Source: Roseomonas genomospecies 6
Lineage (GTDB): Bacteria > Pseudomonadota > Alphaproteobacteria > Azospirillales > Azospirillaceae
DNA: 64,000 bases
Direction: 5' to 3'
Assembly (NCBI RefSeq): GCF_008365375.1
Contig: NZ_QOKW01000025.1
Location: 28,299-92,298, forward strand
The position numbers were made by a program, and so were the translations under genes. Shown here piece after piece: positions 35,345 through 44,063 of this stretch (position 1 is the stretch's first letter; the number at the start of each line of letters is the position of its first letter). The notes beneath the pieces were generated by a model. That model saw only the letters and a list, made by a program, of their open reading frames with translations. It did no database searches and was not told the DNA's origin.

Positions 35345-36939
35345 GGCAGCCGGGTGGAGCGGTAGTCCGGTGTGCCGTCGGGCCGGATCACCATCCCCGT
35401 CACGCCCGGGCGGACCAGCGCGACGAACTGCGGCACCGGCAGGGGCACGGCCACAGCCTCCTCCCGCAACAGGTCTTCGGCCTCGCGGTAGAGCGCGCCG
35501 CGGGCGGCGGGATCGGCGAGGCCGCGCGCCCGGTCCATCAGCCGGTCGAAATCCGCGTTGTGCCAGCGGCTGCGGTTGGTCGGGCTGGCGCTGTGCCACT
35601 GGCTGGCGAGCTGGTCCACGGGATCGGGGAAGTCCGCCGTCCAGCCGTTGATGAACAATGCCTCGCGCCCCTCGTTGATCGCCGCCACGTAGACGGCGCG
35701 CTCCTGAATCCGCACGCCGACCGGTATCCCCAGCACCGCGCCGAGCTGGGCCGCGACGTAGGTCGCCTCCTCCCGCACGTTGGGGGCGCCGGCGATCTGG
35801 AGCGGTGGCAGGCCGCGCCCGTCGGCGTAGCCGGCCTCGGCCAGCAGAGCCTTGGCCCGGTTCGGATCGGCCCGGTTCGGATCGCCCCGGTTCGGATCGT
35901 CAGGCGCCGGCGTCGGCGCGTCGGGACGGTAGCCGCCCAGGCCGGGCGTGACGAAGCCGTTCGCCAGCACGGCCCGCCCGGCGTACAGACCGTCCAGGGT
36001 GGCCGCCCGGTCGAGCGCGTGCCGCATCGCTTCGCGCACGCGGCGGTCGCGGAAGGGCGGGTACAAGCTCTGGTTCAGGGCGAGGTAGCGCACCTGCGCG
36101 CGGGCGAAGGCCCGGACCTGCCCGTCGTAGCGGGGCTGGCGCACCACCGTGCGCACGACGTTCTCGGGAAGCGGTGCTACGTCGAGATCCTTGGCGTCAT
36201 AGCGCGCCAGCAGCGTGTTGGCATCGGGCAGAACCGCCAGCGAGACCCCGTCCACGGCGGGGGCGCCGCCCCAGTAGCCGGCGTGCGCCTCCAGACGCAC
36301 CGAATCGCCCCGCCGCCAGGACAGAAGGCGGAAGGGGCCGGTGCCGCCGGACGCCCGCTCGTGCCACGCGGCCCCGAACTCGGCCTCCATCCCGCGGTCG
36401 ACGAACAGGAACGGGTAGAGCGGGAACAGCGCGTCGGGTTCGGTCAGCCGCACCACGACGGTGTGGGGATCGGGAATGGACACGCCGGCCAGCGATGCGG
36501 CGTCCCCCTTCTGCAACGCCGCGGCCCCCTCGATTCCACGCAGATAGAAGGCGCTGTAGCCGGGCTGCGGCTTGCGCGTCAGGTGGCGTTCCCAGGTCCA
36601 CAGGACGTCGGCGGCGGTGAATTCCCGTCCCGAATGGAAGCGCACGCCCGGACGCAGGGTGAAGCGCCAGGTCCTTCCGCCGTCCGGCGTCTCCCAGCCG
36701 GTGGCCAGCGCCGGAACGGCGTTGCCCCCGGCGTCCATGGCGGTGAAGCCCTCATAGACCTGCCGCAGGACCCCCGCGGTAACCAGACCGGGAAAGACGA
36801 ACGGGTCGATGGTCGTCAGGTCGTCGGACAGGCTGGCCCGCAGGGTTCCCGCCTTCGCCGGAAGCGCGACGCCGCCCGCACCGGCACCGATGGCGGCCAG
36901 AAGAATCAGGAGCAGGCGCAGGAGCGTGGACAGGGACAT
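35341..36939 (-). CDS. ABC transporter solute-binding protein (peptide/opine/nickel family 5)
   Basis: 532 residues. A Sec signal (LLRLLLILLAAIGAGAGGVA, cut near KAG) is followed by LRASLSDDLTTIDPFVFPGL, the SBP family 5 start. WETPDGGRTWRFTLRPGVRFHSG and FTAADVLWTWERH are the family signature. It would capture an oligopeptide or another large solute in the periplasm. A DPNRGDPNRADPNRAK triplication (about residue 355) is an in-frame repeat inserted in a surface loop. ATG at 36939 is chosen, as upstream TTG starts lack an RBS. A LuxR-type regulator gene lies upstream on the same strand. Confidence 0.86.
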   Translation of the reverse strand: MSLSTLLRLLLILLAAIGAGAGGVALPAKAGTLRASLSDDLTTIDPFVFPGLVTAGVLRQVYEGFTAMDAGGNAVPALATGWETPDGGRTWRFTLRPGVRFHSGREFTAADVLWTWERHLTRKPQPGYSAFYLRGIEGAAALQKGDAASLAGVSIPDPHTVVVRLTEPDALFPLYPFLFVDRGMEAEFGAAWHERASGGTGPFRLLSWRRGDSVRLEAHAGYWGGAPAVDGVSLAVLPDANTLLARYDAKDLDVAPLPENVVRTVVRQPRYDGQVRAFARAQVRYLALNQSLYPPFRDRRVREAMRHALDRAATLDGLYAGRAVLANGFVTPGLGGYRPDAPTPAPDDPNRGDPNRADPNRAKALLAEAGYADGRGLPPLQIAGAPNVREEATYVAAQLGAVLGIPVGVRIQERAVYVAAINEGREALFINGWTADFPDPVDQLASQWHSASPTNRSRWHNADFDRLMDRARGLADPAARGALYREAEDLLREEAVAVPLPVPQFVALVRPGVTGMVIRPDGTPDYRSTRLP

Positions 36940-37158
36940 GGGCGGAACGTCGCGGCTCGTGGACCGGTGGCGGGACAACCGGACGCGCCCGTCTCCTTCG
37001 CGGCTTCAAGCCAGGGCGGAGCCGGAGCGGCGCCGGACGTCCGACATATGTATGCACAAGCGTGCGGCCATATCCAGATATTCACGCGCCCGGTGTCGTG
37101 GCGGGCAGGATAACCGGATTCCGTCAGATGCGCGACCCGAAATGCCAGCAGATCATCG

Positions 37159-38175
37159 TCACCTGACGCACGATTCCCGCTGGTTGCGCAGTCCGGTCTT
37201 GCCCAGGATGGAGGAGACCTGGTTGTAGACGGTGCGCCGTTCCACCCCGCGGTCCTCGGCGATCTCGTCCACGCTCCGCCCGGAACAGAGGGCCAGCGCG
37301 ATCTCGGCTTCCGAGGTGGTGATCTGGAGCAGGTCGGAGACGGCGCGCGCCGACACGGTGGGCAGCGCGTCGGGATCGACGAGGGTCAGCAGAAGGATGC
37401 CGTCCATCGGGCCGTTGCCTCCGACGCTCGGGGCCGGCGGTTCCGACAGGGTGGCGAAATAGGGCGCGGGCTGGTCCATGCGCGACACGCGCAGCGTGAC
37501 CGGTGTGCGGGTGCGGCGGCGGAAGAATCCGGCGGCCCGCTTGGTCAGCTCCGCCTGCTCGGCGGGCGCGTCCGGGATGCACAGCCGACCGCCCAGGACG
37601 GCCAGCCCATCCCCCCGCGACACGATGGAGACGAAGGACCGGTTGCCGTCGATGACCTGACAGCGCGGCGTCAGCAACGCCGCCGGGTAGGGCAGCGCGT
37701 CAAGAAGCCGCACGACGAAAGAGGGCTGGTTCGGCTGCGGCAGAACGCCGCTGTTCAGGGAAAGAAGGCTGTCGAAGCCGCCCCGGAAACTGTCCATCAC
37801 GTTGTTGGTCACGTCGCGGCGGATCTGGTACCACCAGCCGTCCGTGTCATCCAGCCTCTCGTAGGTGATCTGGATGATCCGCCCGTCGGAATGCAGCGTG
37901 AAGGACTGCCAGAACCGGTTGAACCGGCGCACGTCCTCGGCATAGCCGATCCACCGCTCCGGGTCGGAATAGATAGCGTCCGACCGGAACTTCTTGTGCT
38001 TGACGCATTCCCACACGATGTCCCGGAACGTGACGGAGTTCGAGAAATCGATGAAGGGATAGATCGTCTTCTGCTTGTCGTTGGTCGCCAGCAGCGTGTC
38101 GCTCTTGTCGAAGACGGTCAGAGCGGCGTTCATGTCCCTGGCGCGGCTGGAAAGATCTTGGAACAACTCAGACAT
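37159..38175 (-). CDS. LuxR-type transcriptional regulator with PAS-like sensor
   Basis: 338 residues. An N-terminal PAS-like domain (ARDMNAALTVFDKSDTLLAT to about residue 115, including GRIIQITYERLDDTDGWWYQ) and a second sensor region precede a C-terminal LuxR helix-turn-helix: LLQITTSEAEIALALCSGRS and VDEIAEDRGVERRTVYNQVS. GGGAGGG lies just before ATG at 38175. It is 219 bp upstream of the ABC binding-protein gene on the same strand and probably regulates it; direct control is an inference. Confidence 0.8.
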   Translation of the reverse strand: MSELFQDLSSRARDMNAALTVFDKSDTLLATNDKQKTIYPFIDFSNSVTFRDIVWECVKHKKFRSDAIYSDPERWIGYAEDVRRFNRFWQSFTLHSDGRIIQITYERLDDTDGWWYQIRRDVTNNVMDSFRGGFDSLLSLNSGVLPQPNQPSFVVRLLDALPYPAALLTPRCQVIDGNRSFVSIVSRGDGLAVLGGRLCIPDAPAEQAELTKRAAGFFRRRTRTPVTLRVSRMDQPAPYFATLSEPPAPSVGGNGPMDGILLLTLVDPDALPTVSARAVSDLLQITTSEAEIALALCSGRSVDEIAEDRGVERRTVYNQVSSILGKTGLRNQRESCVR

Positions 38176-38332
38176 CAATCCCTCCCTCCCGATACCAGGG
38201 TTGACGGGCCGCTCCCCCTGACGGCGGCCGGAACGGTCCATCAGGGGGGCGGCTGCGGGACGGCCCGCCGCTCCATCGAATTTAGCAACAAGCAGGCCGC
38301 ATTATGCAACGGTCAATACGATGGTATGACGA

Positions 38333-38740
38333 TCAGGCCGCCTCGACCGTGAGATAGCAGGCGGCGAGTTCCTCCGCCGGGACCTCCACGCCGAGCGTCG
38401 CACGGAAGGCGTCCTGGGTGTTGGCGACGGCCTTTTCCCAGGTCTTGGCGTCCGGGGCGTCCGGGTGATGGTGGACCCGGCCGCCGACGAGCCGCATCAT
38501 GTCCGCCTCGTAGCGGTCCATGAACAGGATGTGCTCGTGCCACGCCGCATCCGCCGCCTTCGTCGGCACCAGGATCAGGTTCGGCTTCGCCGCCACCACG
38601 ACCAGGAACTGGCGGTAGGCCTCGACCGACTCCGTGGCCTGCTCCGACGTGTAGCCGGCCATTTCGAGCCGCTTGTTGATGAAGGAGAGGTCGAGGTTCG
38701 CCGGCTGGACGGTCGAGGCGTGTTCGCGGTTGTCGTTCAT
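38333..38740 (-). CDS. Glycine-rich-domain-protein-like (DUF1399-type) small protein
   Basis: 135 residues. The core TKAADAAWHEHILFMDRYEADM followed by MRLVGGRVHHHPD resembles the W-H-x-H-I-L ... Y ... G....H.P pattern of GRDP/DUF1399 proteins, here reduced to one short domain. The clustered His residues could bind a metal. There is no signal peptide. AAGGA lies 9-10 bases before the ATG at 38740. No pathway is suggested by its neighbours. Confidence 0.65.
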   Translation of the reverse strand: MNDNREHASTVQPANLDLSFINKRLEMAGYTSEQATESVEAYRQFLVVVAAKPNLILVPTKAADAAWHEHILFMDRYEADMMRLVGGRVHHHPDAPDAKTWEKAVANTQDAFRATLGVEVPAEELAACYLTVEAA

Positions 38741-39301
38741 GCTGAATGATCCTTTTCGGAAGGGGATGTGTTTCACTTCAAACGTCTCTGCCCGAAGAGG
38801 CCGGCCCGTGGTCCGCGGCGAAACGGCGGTCACCGGGAAGCGGGGCCGAATTCAAGCGGGAGAGGTCCTGACCGGCGGCGTCCGGCATGATCCGGCCACC
38901 GCCATGGGCAAACCGCCAAGGCTGCATTCGCGTGCGCAGCGCACCCCGTAAGCTTTTGCAACAGGCCCGCCATGCGCCCCTCCTGCATACCCGGGTGTAT
39001 CATAGTGATGGTTGTGGAGCCGCTCAAGCGGATATCGCGTATTTGTAATTAATCAGGTCGGCTACGGCTCCCTTGAATGGCATACGTATGTAACGTGCGC
39101 CGTATCAGTTGTCGTTCTTCGGTGTGAAACATTGCGGCCGGTTGATTTGTTTCCGTCGCCGTCCGCAAAAAAAGGTCGATGATTTCCGTTTAAGGTTGCA
39201 GAGATGCTTCACCGAGCCCTGCCTTCGGGTGTGATGTCTTCAGGGAAGCTCTTTTTCCTTGCCGCTGCTCCAGGCTCCGCCCGCAAAGGCTTCGCGGCGG
39301 G
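38741..39301. other. 561-bp non-coding region
   Basis: This gap lies between the end of the large tct operon and the small DUF1399-like gene, and it is AT-richer than its surroundings around 39010-39190. It should contain the promoter of the small gene. I see no supported ORF. A GCGAAGCCTTTGCGGGCGG hairpin-like stretch near 39281-39300 (minus strand) overlaps the end of the kinase fusion gene. Confidence 0.5.
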
Positions 39302-41803
39302 TCAGGGCAGCAGGATGGCCGATTGCCACTGTTGCAGGAACCGCTCCCGCTTCAGCCGGTCCAGGAAGACCAACAGGGCCGGGCTGAGCGCGATGGGGTG
39401 CAGCGGCGCCGCCGTGCTGGAGCGCAGGCCCGACGCCGACGCCTCCCGCTTGATGCCGGAAGAGATGGCGTAGAGGGCGGAACGGTCGGCCACCACCTCC
39501 TGGCCGCGCGGCGACAGCAGATAGTCGATGAACTGGCCGGCGAGCTGCGGGCGGGAAGCGGTGCCGGGGATCACCGCCACGCGGGAGATGACCAGCGTGT
39601 AGTCCTCCGGCACCACGATGCCGATGGGCGCTCCCGCCGCGGCCCGCGCCCGCGCGTAGGAGCCGAGAACGTTGTAGGCAATCAGCACCTCCCCCCGCTC
39701 CACCATGTCGAGGATCTCGCCGGAACAGCAGGCCAGCCGCGCGTGGGCGTTGCCCATCATCGCCACCAGTTGCCAGTACTGGCCGAAGAGCAGAGCGTCG
39801 TGGGCGGCCAGCAGATAGCCGATGCCGCTGGCGGCCGTGTCGTAGGTGGCGACCCGCCGGCTGAAGCGCGCCGGATCGTCCCGCAGCAGGCGGATCAGGG
39901 CGGGGCGGGTGCGCGGGGCCTGATCGGCGGCCAGAAGGTCGCGGTTGTAGGCGATCACCGCCGGCTCGAAGGTGAAGCCGAACGCCTCGTCCCGCCAGTT
40001 GGCCCAGTCCGGCAGCGCGTCCGTCAGGGCGGAGCGGTGGGGCTGGGTGTAGCCGTCGTTGACCAGCTTCACCTGAAGGTCGGAGGCGGAGCTGATGAGC
40101 AGATCGGGCTTCTCCGCCGCGGGCTGCCGGATGGCCTCGGCGTAGAGGTCGGCGGTGTCCATGTCCTTGTACTCGACCGTGACGTCCGGGCGGAGTTGCT
40201 GGAAGTCGAGGACCAGCGGCTCGATGGCCTGCCGGTCGGTGGCCGAATGGATGCGCAGCCGCTCCCGCTCGCCGCCGGGAGCCGGGTAGGTGATCACTTG
40301 CGCCGCCTGCGCCCAGGGTGCCCACAGCAGGGCGAACAGGACCAGCAGGGGCAGCAGGGTCCGGCCCGCGCCTCCCCCCGCCACGGCGGCGGCGCTCTCG
40401 GCCACCGGAAAGTCGATGCGCGCGATCAGCCCGCCGCCGGGGCGGTCGAGCAGGGCGAAGTCCGCCCCGTGCGCCTCCACCACCGACGTCACGATGGCCA
40501 GCCCCAGACCGCTGCCCGCCACCCCCGCGGCGGAACTGCCGCGCCCGAACCGTTCCAGCACGCGGCGCTTCTCCGCGTCCGGCACGCCGGGGCCGCGGTC
40601 GGCGATCTCCACGCGCAGGCCGCGCCCGTCCGGCAGGGGCGCCAGCGTCAGGTCGATGGGGCCGGACGGGCCGGCGTACTTCACCGCGTTGTCGAGCAGG
40701 TTGGTCAGCGCCTCGCGCAGGCTGATGGCGTCGCCGGGGACGGTGGCCGGCTCCGCCGCGCGGTCGATGTCCAGGCGGATCGGCGTGTCGCCGGCCACCG
40801 CCCGGGCGCGCTGGAACACCTGCTCCAGAAGGGCGCCGAGATCGACGTCCTCCGGCTTCAGCGCCTCGCTGCGGTGGATCACCATGGCGTGGTTGAGAAG
40901 CTGGCTGGTGAGCTGGCTGGCTTCGACCGCGTTGCGGTGCACGCGCTGGGCGATGCGGTGCAGGGCGTCGGGATCGTCCTCGTCGATGGCGAGTTCGGCC
41001 TGAAGGCGCAGGCTGGCCAGCGGCGTGCGGATCTGGTGGGCGGCGTCCGCCAGGAAGGTCTGCATGGTGTCGAGATTGGCCTTGAGCCGCGCCATGAGCT
41101 GGTTGATCGCCTGGACGAGCTGCGACACCTCCTGCGGCGGCGGCATGGCGATGGGGGAGAAGTCGTGGGGCTGCCGCTCGCGGATCATCCGCTCCAGCGA
41201 CCCCAGCGGGGCCAGCGCCTGCCGCACGCCGAACCAGATCAGCCCACCCGCCGCGACGACGGTGAAGGCGATGGGAAGGAAGGCGTTCGCCAGGATGTCG
41301 CGGGCCAGCGCCCCGCGCTCCTCCCGCGTCTGGGCGACGGCGATGGTGACCCAGCCGCCAAGCTCCGGCTGCGCCGCGAAGCGCTTCAGGACGGCGACCC
41401 GCACCGGCATGCCGCGGAAGACGGCGTTCCCGAACCGGGTGGCATCGTCGCTTCCGGTCCTCGCCGCCGTCACCGGCAGGTCGTGGTAGCCGGTGACCAG
41501 TTCGCCGTCCGGCGCGGTGATCCGGTAGAACACGCGGTCGCGCCGGGCCTGGGCCAGGATGCCCAGCGAGGAATAGGGCAGGTCGACGGAAAAGCGCCCG
41601 TCCTCCACCCGCACCGTGTCGGAGATCGACAGGGCCGACGCCATCAGCAGCCGGTCGAAGGCGGCGTCGGCGGCGCGCTGGGCGTAGGCGCTGACGAACA
41701 GGAACAGGCCGGCGGTCAGGACGGCGAGCACGCCGAGCAGCCGGATGAACAGCCGCCGCCGCAGCGAGAACCCCTCAGCCTTCGGCACACACTTCCGCCA
41801 CAT
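39302..41803 (-). CDS. tctE: Fusion of TctE-like sensor histidine kinase and periplasmic solute-binding protein
   Basis: 833 residues. Part 1 is a TctE-type kinase: membrane helix 1 (LFIRLLGVLAVLTAGLFLFV), a periplasmic sensor (about 40-165), helix 2 (FLPIAFTVVAAGGLIWFGVR), HAMP, HisKA with the His of FLADAAHQIRTPLASLRLQ, and HATPase with NLLDNAVKYA and GSGLGLAIVTSVVEAHGA. Part 2 begins near residue 480 with a hydrophobic helix ending AQA-A (LLPLLVLFALLWAPWAQAAQ), which looks like a signal peptide, and continues as an iron/2-aminoethylphosphonate-type binding protein (PDLLISSASDLQVKLVND, GEVLIAYNVLGSYARARAA). It should thus cross the membrane a third time and end in the periplasm, unless cleaved there. 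The start overlaps the response-regulator gene by 29 bp. Confidence 0.85.
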   Translation of the reverse strand: MWRKCVPKAEGFSLRRRLFIRLLGVLAVLTAGLFLFVSAYAQRAADAAFDRLLMASALSISDTVRVEDGRFSVDLPYSSLGILAQARRDRVFYRITAPDGELVTGYHDLPVTAARTGSDDATRFGNAVFRGMPVRVAVLKRFAAQPELGGWVTIAVAQTREERGALARDILANAFLPIAFTVVAAGGLIWFGVRQALAPLGSLERMIRERQPHDFSPIAMPPPQEVSQLVQAINQLMARLKANLDTMQTFLADAAHQIRTPLASLRLQAELAIDEDDPDALHRIAQRVHRNAVEASQLTSQLLNHAMVIHRSEALKPEDVDLGALLEQVFQRARAVAGDTPIRLDIDRAAEPATVPGDAISLREALTNLLDNAVKYAGPSGPIDLTLAPLPDGRGLRVEIADRGPGVPDAEKRRVLERFGRGSSAAGVAGSGLGLAIVTSVVEAHGADFALLDRPGGGLIARIDFPVAESAAAVAGGGAGRTLLPLLVLFALLWAPWAQAAQVITYPAPGGERERLRIHSATDRQAIEPLVLDFQQLRPDVTVEYKDMDTADLYAEAIRQPAAEKPDLLISSASDLQVKLVNDGYTQPHRSALTDALPDWANWRDEAFGFTFEPAVIAYNRDLLAADQAPRTRPALIRLLRDDPARFSRRVATYDTAASGIGYLLAAHDALLFGQYWQLVAMMGNAHARLACCSGEILDMVERGEVLIAYNVLGSYARARAAAGAPIGIVVPEDYTLVISRVAVIPGTASRPQLAGQFIDYLLSPRGQEVVADRSALYAISSGIKREASASGLRSSTAAPLHPIALSPALLVFLDRLKRERFLQQWQSAILLP

Positions 41804-42449
41804 AACCCAGCCCCCGAACCGTCCGGATCTCCACCGACGCGCCCTCCAGCTTGCGCCGGAGGCGGGAGACATACAACTCGATGGCGTTCAGCGCGGTGGG
41901 CTGGTCCAGGCTGAACAGCCGGTCCATCAGATCCTCCTTCGACAGAACGGTGTTCAGGTTGCTGAGGAACAGCTCCAGCAGCCGGAACTCGCGGCCCCCC
42001 AGATCGACGGGCCGTCCATCGACCAGCACCTTCTTGGCCGCGGAATCGAAGACCAGATTGCCGAACTGCGTCCGCGAGGAGGCGAGCCCGTGCGAGCGGC
42101 GCAGCAGGGCGCGGCAGCGGGCCTCCAGCTCCCGCAGGTCGAAGGGCTTCACGATGAAGTCGTCGGCGCCGAGGTCGAGCAGATCGATCCGCACATTCAC
42201 CTGAGACCGGGCGGTCATCACCAGCACCGGCGTGGCGTCCCGGCGCTGGCGCAGGCGGTTCAGCAGCGTCTGCCCGTCCACCCCCGGCAGCATGATGTCG
42301 AGCAGGACGAGCTGGTACGCCTCCTGGCGCAGCAGCTCCTCCGCCTCATCCCCGGTCGGCGCCCAATCGACGGCGTAGCCCAGCTTGCGCAGCCGGTGGA
42401 CGATGGCGTCGGCCAGATCCTCGGTGTCCTCGATGACGAGTATGCGCAT
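41775..42449 (-). CDS. tctD: OmpR-family response regulator (TctD-like)
   Basis: 224 residues. Receiver: MRILVIEDTEDLADAIVHRL with the phospho-Asp in LVLLDIMLPGVDG and the Lys in DDFIVKPFDLREL. Winged helix: GGREFRLLELFLSNLNTVLS, LNAIELYVSRLRRKLEG and IRTVRGLGYV. In Salmonella TctD controls tricarboxylate transport; here the gene lies in the same transcription unit as tctABC, directly before its kinase, which supports the same role. Confidence 0.9.
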   Translation of the reverse strand: MRILVIEDTEDLADAIVHRLRKLGYAVDWAPTGDEAEELLRQEAYQLVLLDIMLPGVDGQTLLNRLRQRRDATPVLVMTARSQVNVRIDLLDLGADDFIVKPFDLRELEARCRALLRRSHGLASSRTQFGNLVFDSAAKKVLVDGRPVDLGGREFRLLELFLSNLNTVLSKEDLMDRLFSLDQPTALNAIELYVSRLRRKLEGASVEIRTVRGLGYVAEVCAEG

Positions 42450-42487
42450 GGTCCGTCTCCCGGTGCCGGGGCACCGTAATGCACAAA

Positions 42488-43366
42488 TCAGTGCGCCATG
42501 AAGATGGGAATGGCGGGCGGTTCGCGCAGCACGTCCAGCGTCACGCCGCCCCACACCCGTTCCCGCACGCGGCTGTGGCCGTAGGCGCCCATCACCAGCA
42601 GATCGCAGCCGGCCTCCACCGCCGTATCCTGCAAGGCCCGCCCGACGGCGCGGCCCGACGCCGCGACCTTGCGGATGGATGCCGCGACACCGTGCAGGGC
42701 GAGGTAGGCCGACAGGCGGTCGGGGTCTGCGGCTCGCCCGGGATCGGCGACCTCCGCCGACAGGACGACCACCTTGCCGGCCCGTTGCAGAAGGGGCAGC
42801 GCCGCGGCGACCGCCCGCGAGGCCGCCGCCCCGCCGTCCCAGGCAACGGCGACCGCGGAGCCGACCGACGCCGGTTCGGTTGCCGGAGCCAGCAGCAGCG
42901 GGCGGCCCGAGCCGAACAGGGTGGCCTCGATGGCCGGACCCATGGCGTTGGTGCCGTCGGAGGTCTGGGCGATCACCACCAGATCGGCGAGCCGCGCCTC
43001 CTCCGCCAGGGTTTCGGCCAGCGGGCCGGTCGCCTGCTGCCAGGAGGCGGACAAGCCGTCCGCATCCTCGCCGCCGCCAGCCAGGCTGTCCGCCTCCGCG
43101 GCGCCGAAGCGGGTGCGGAATTCCTCGAACAGGTCGTGGGCAGCCCCGACCACCCGCGCCTGATCCTCCTGTCCGATGCGGATGAGCTGCTCGACCAGCG
43201 CCTTGGGAATGGCGGCGCTTTCGACCGAGGTGCGGATCTCGACCTGCGGCATGACGCTCAACCCTTCCACATGGGCGCGGAAGCGGTCGGCGAGCAGAAA
43301 GGCCGTGGCGATGGCGCGGTGGTCCAGCGGGCGGCCGGTCAGGGGGACGAGTATCTTCTTGATCAT
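42488..43366 (-). CDS. Universal stress protein, tandem-domain
   Basis: 292 residues with two UspA-like halves. The first starts KKILVPLTGRPLDHRAIATA; the second ends DLLVMGAYGHSRVRERVWGG with VTLDVL, which is the ATP-binding G-x2-G-x9-G-S/T-type pattern in modified form. Tandem Usp proteins respond to starvation or membrane stress. It sits between terC and tctD in the operon, with 13 and 38 bp gaps. Confidence 0.82.
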   Translation of the reverse strand: MIKKILVPLTGRPLDHRAIATAFLLADRFRAHVEGLSVMPQVEIRTSVESAAIPKALVEQLIRIGQEDQARVVGAAHDLFEEFRTRFGAAEADSLAGGGEDADGLSASWQQATGPLAETLAEEARLADLVVIAQTSDGTNAMGPAIEATLFGSGRPLLLAPATEPASVGSAVAVAWDGGAAASRAVAAALPLLQRAGKVVVLSAEVADPGRAADPDRLSAYLALHGVAASIRKVAASGRAVGRALQDTAVEAGCDLLVMGAYGHSRVRERVWGGVTLDVLREPPAIPIFMAH

Positions 43367-43379
43367 CGCAAGCGCTCCG

Positions 43380-44036
43380 TCACGATAGGCCGGTGGTGTG
43401 CATCAGGACTTCGTTGCTGCCGCGCCAGATCATGTCGAGCGCCACATAGGTGATGATGAGGAGACCGACCCAGCCGACCCAGCGGTGCTTGTGCAGGACA
43501 TGCGCGATCATGTTGGCCGCGGCCCCCATCAGCACCACGGACAACAGCAGGCCGATGACCAGGATGGTCGGGTGATCCTTGGCGGCACCGGCCACCGCCA
43601 GCACGTTGTCGAGCGACATCGACACGTCCGCCACGATGATCTGCCACACCGCCGCGCCGAAGGTGGTCGTCGCCACCGCCGCGCCGACCGCGGCGTCCCC
43701 GGGCCCCGTCGCCGCCAGCGCCTCGTCGGGGGCCACCTCGTCCGCCCCGTGGGAGCGCAGCTCGCGGAACATCTTCCAGCAGACCCACAGCAGCAGGATG
43801 CCGCCGGCCAGGGTCAGGCCGATGATGGCGAGAAGCTGGGTGGTGATGAGGGCGAAGAAGATGCGCAGCAGGATCGCCGCGCCGATGCCCCAGAAGATCA
43901 CCTTGCGGCGCTGCTCCAGGGGCACCGCGGCGGCGGCCATGCCGACCACGATGGCGTTGTCGCCGGCCAGAACGAGGTCGATGGCGATGACCTGTCCCAA
44001 AGCGGCGAGCTGGGACCAGAGATCGACGCTTTCCAT
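43380..44036 (-). CDS. TerC-family membrane protein (YjbE-like)
   Basis: 218 residues with about seven helices. The paired acidic motifs IDLVLAGDNAIVVG and DVSMSLDNVLAVAGAA are the TerC signature and probably coordinate Mn or another metal during efflux. A middle loop (GADEVAPDEALAATGPGDAA) is poorly conserved. It lies between tctA and the universal stress protein gene in one operon. Metal export has been shown for relatives; here it is an inference. Confidence 0.84.
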   Translation of the reverse strand: MESVDLWSQLAALGQVIAIDLVLAGDNAIVVGMAAAAVPLEQRRKVIFWGIGAAILLRIFFALITTQLLAIIGLTLAGGILLLWVCWKMFRELRSHGADEVAPDEALAATGPGDAAVGAAVATTTFGAAVWQIIVADVSMSLDNVLAVAGAAKDHPTILVIGLLLSVVLMGAAANMIAHVLHKHRWVGWVGLLIITYVALDMIWRGSNEVLMHTTGLS

Positions 44037-44063
44037 GGAAATGTCCTTCGAGGGATGGAGGTC

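Noticed and set aside
36939..36978. Longer N-terminus of the peptide-binding protein
   Set aside because: It would need a TTG start without a ribosome site and would place charged residues before the signal peptide.
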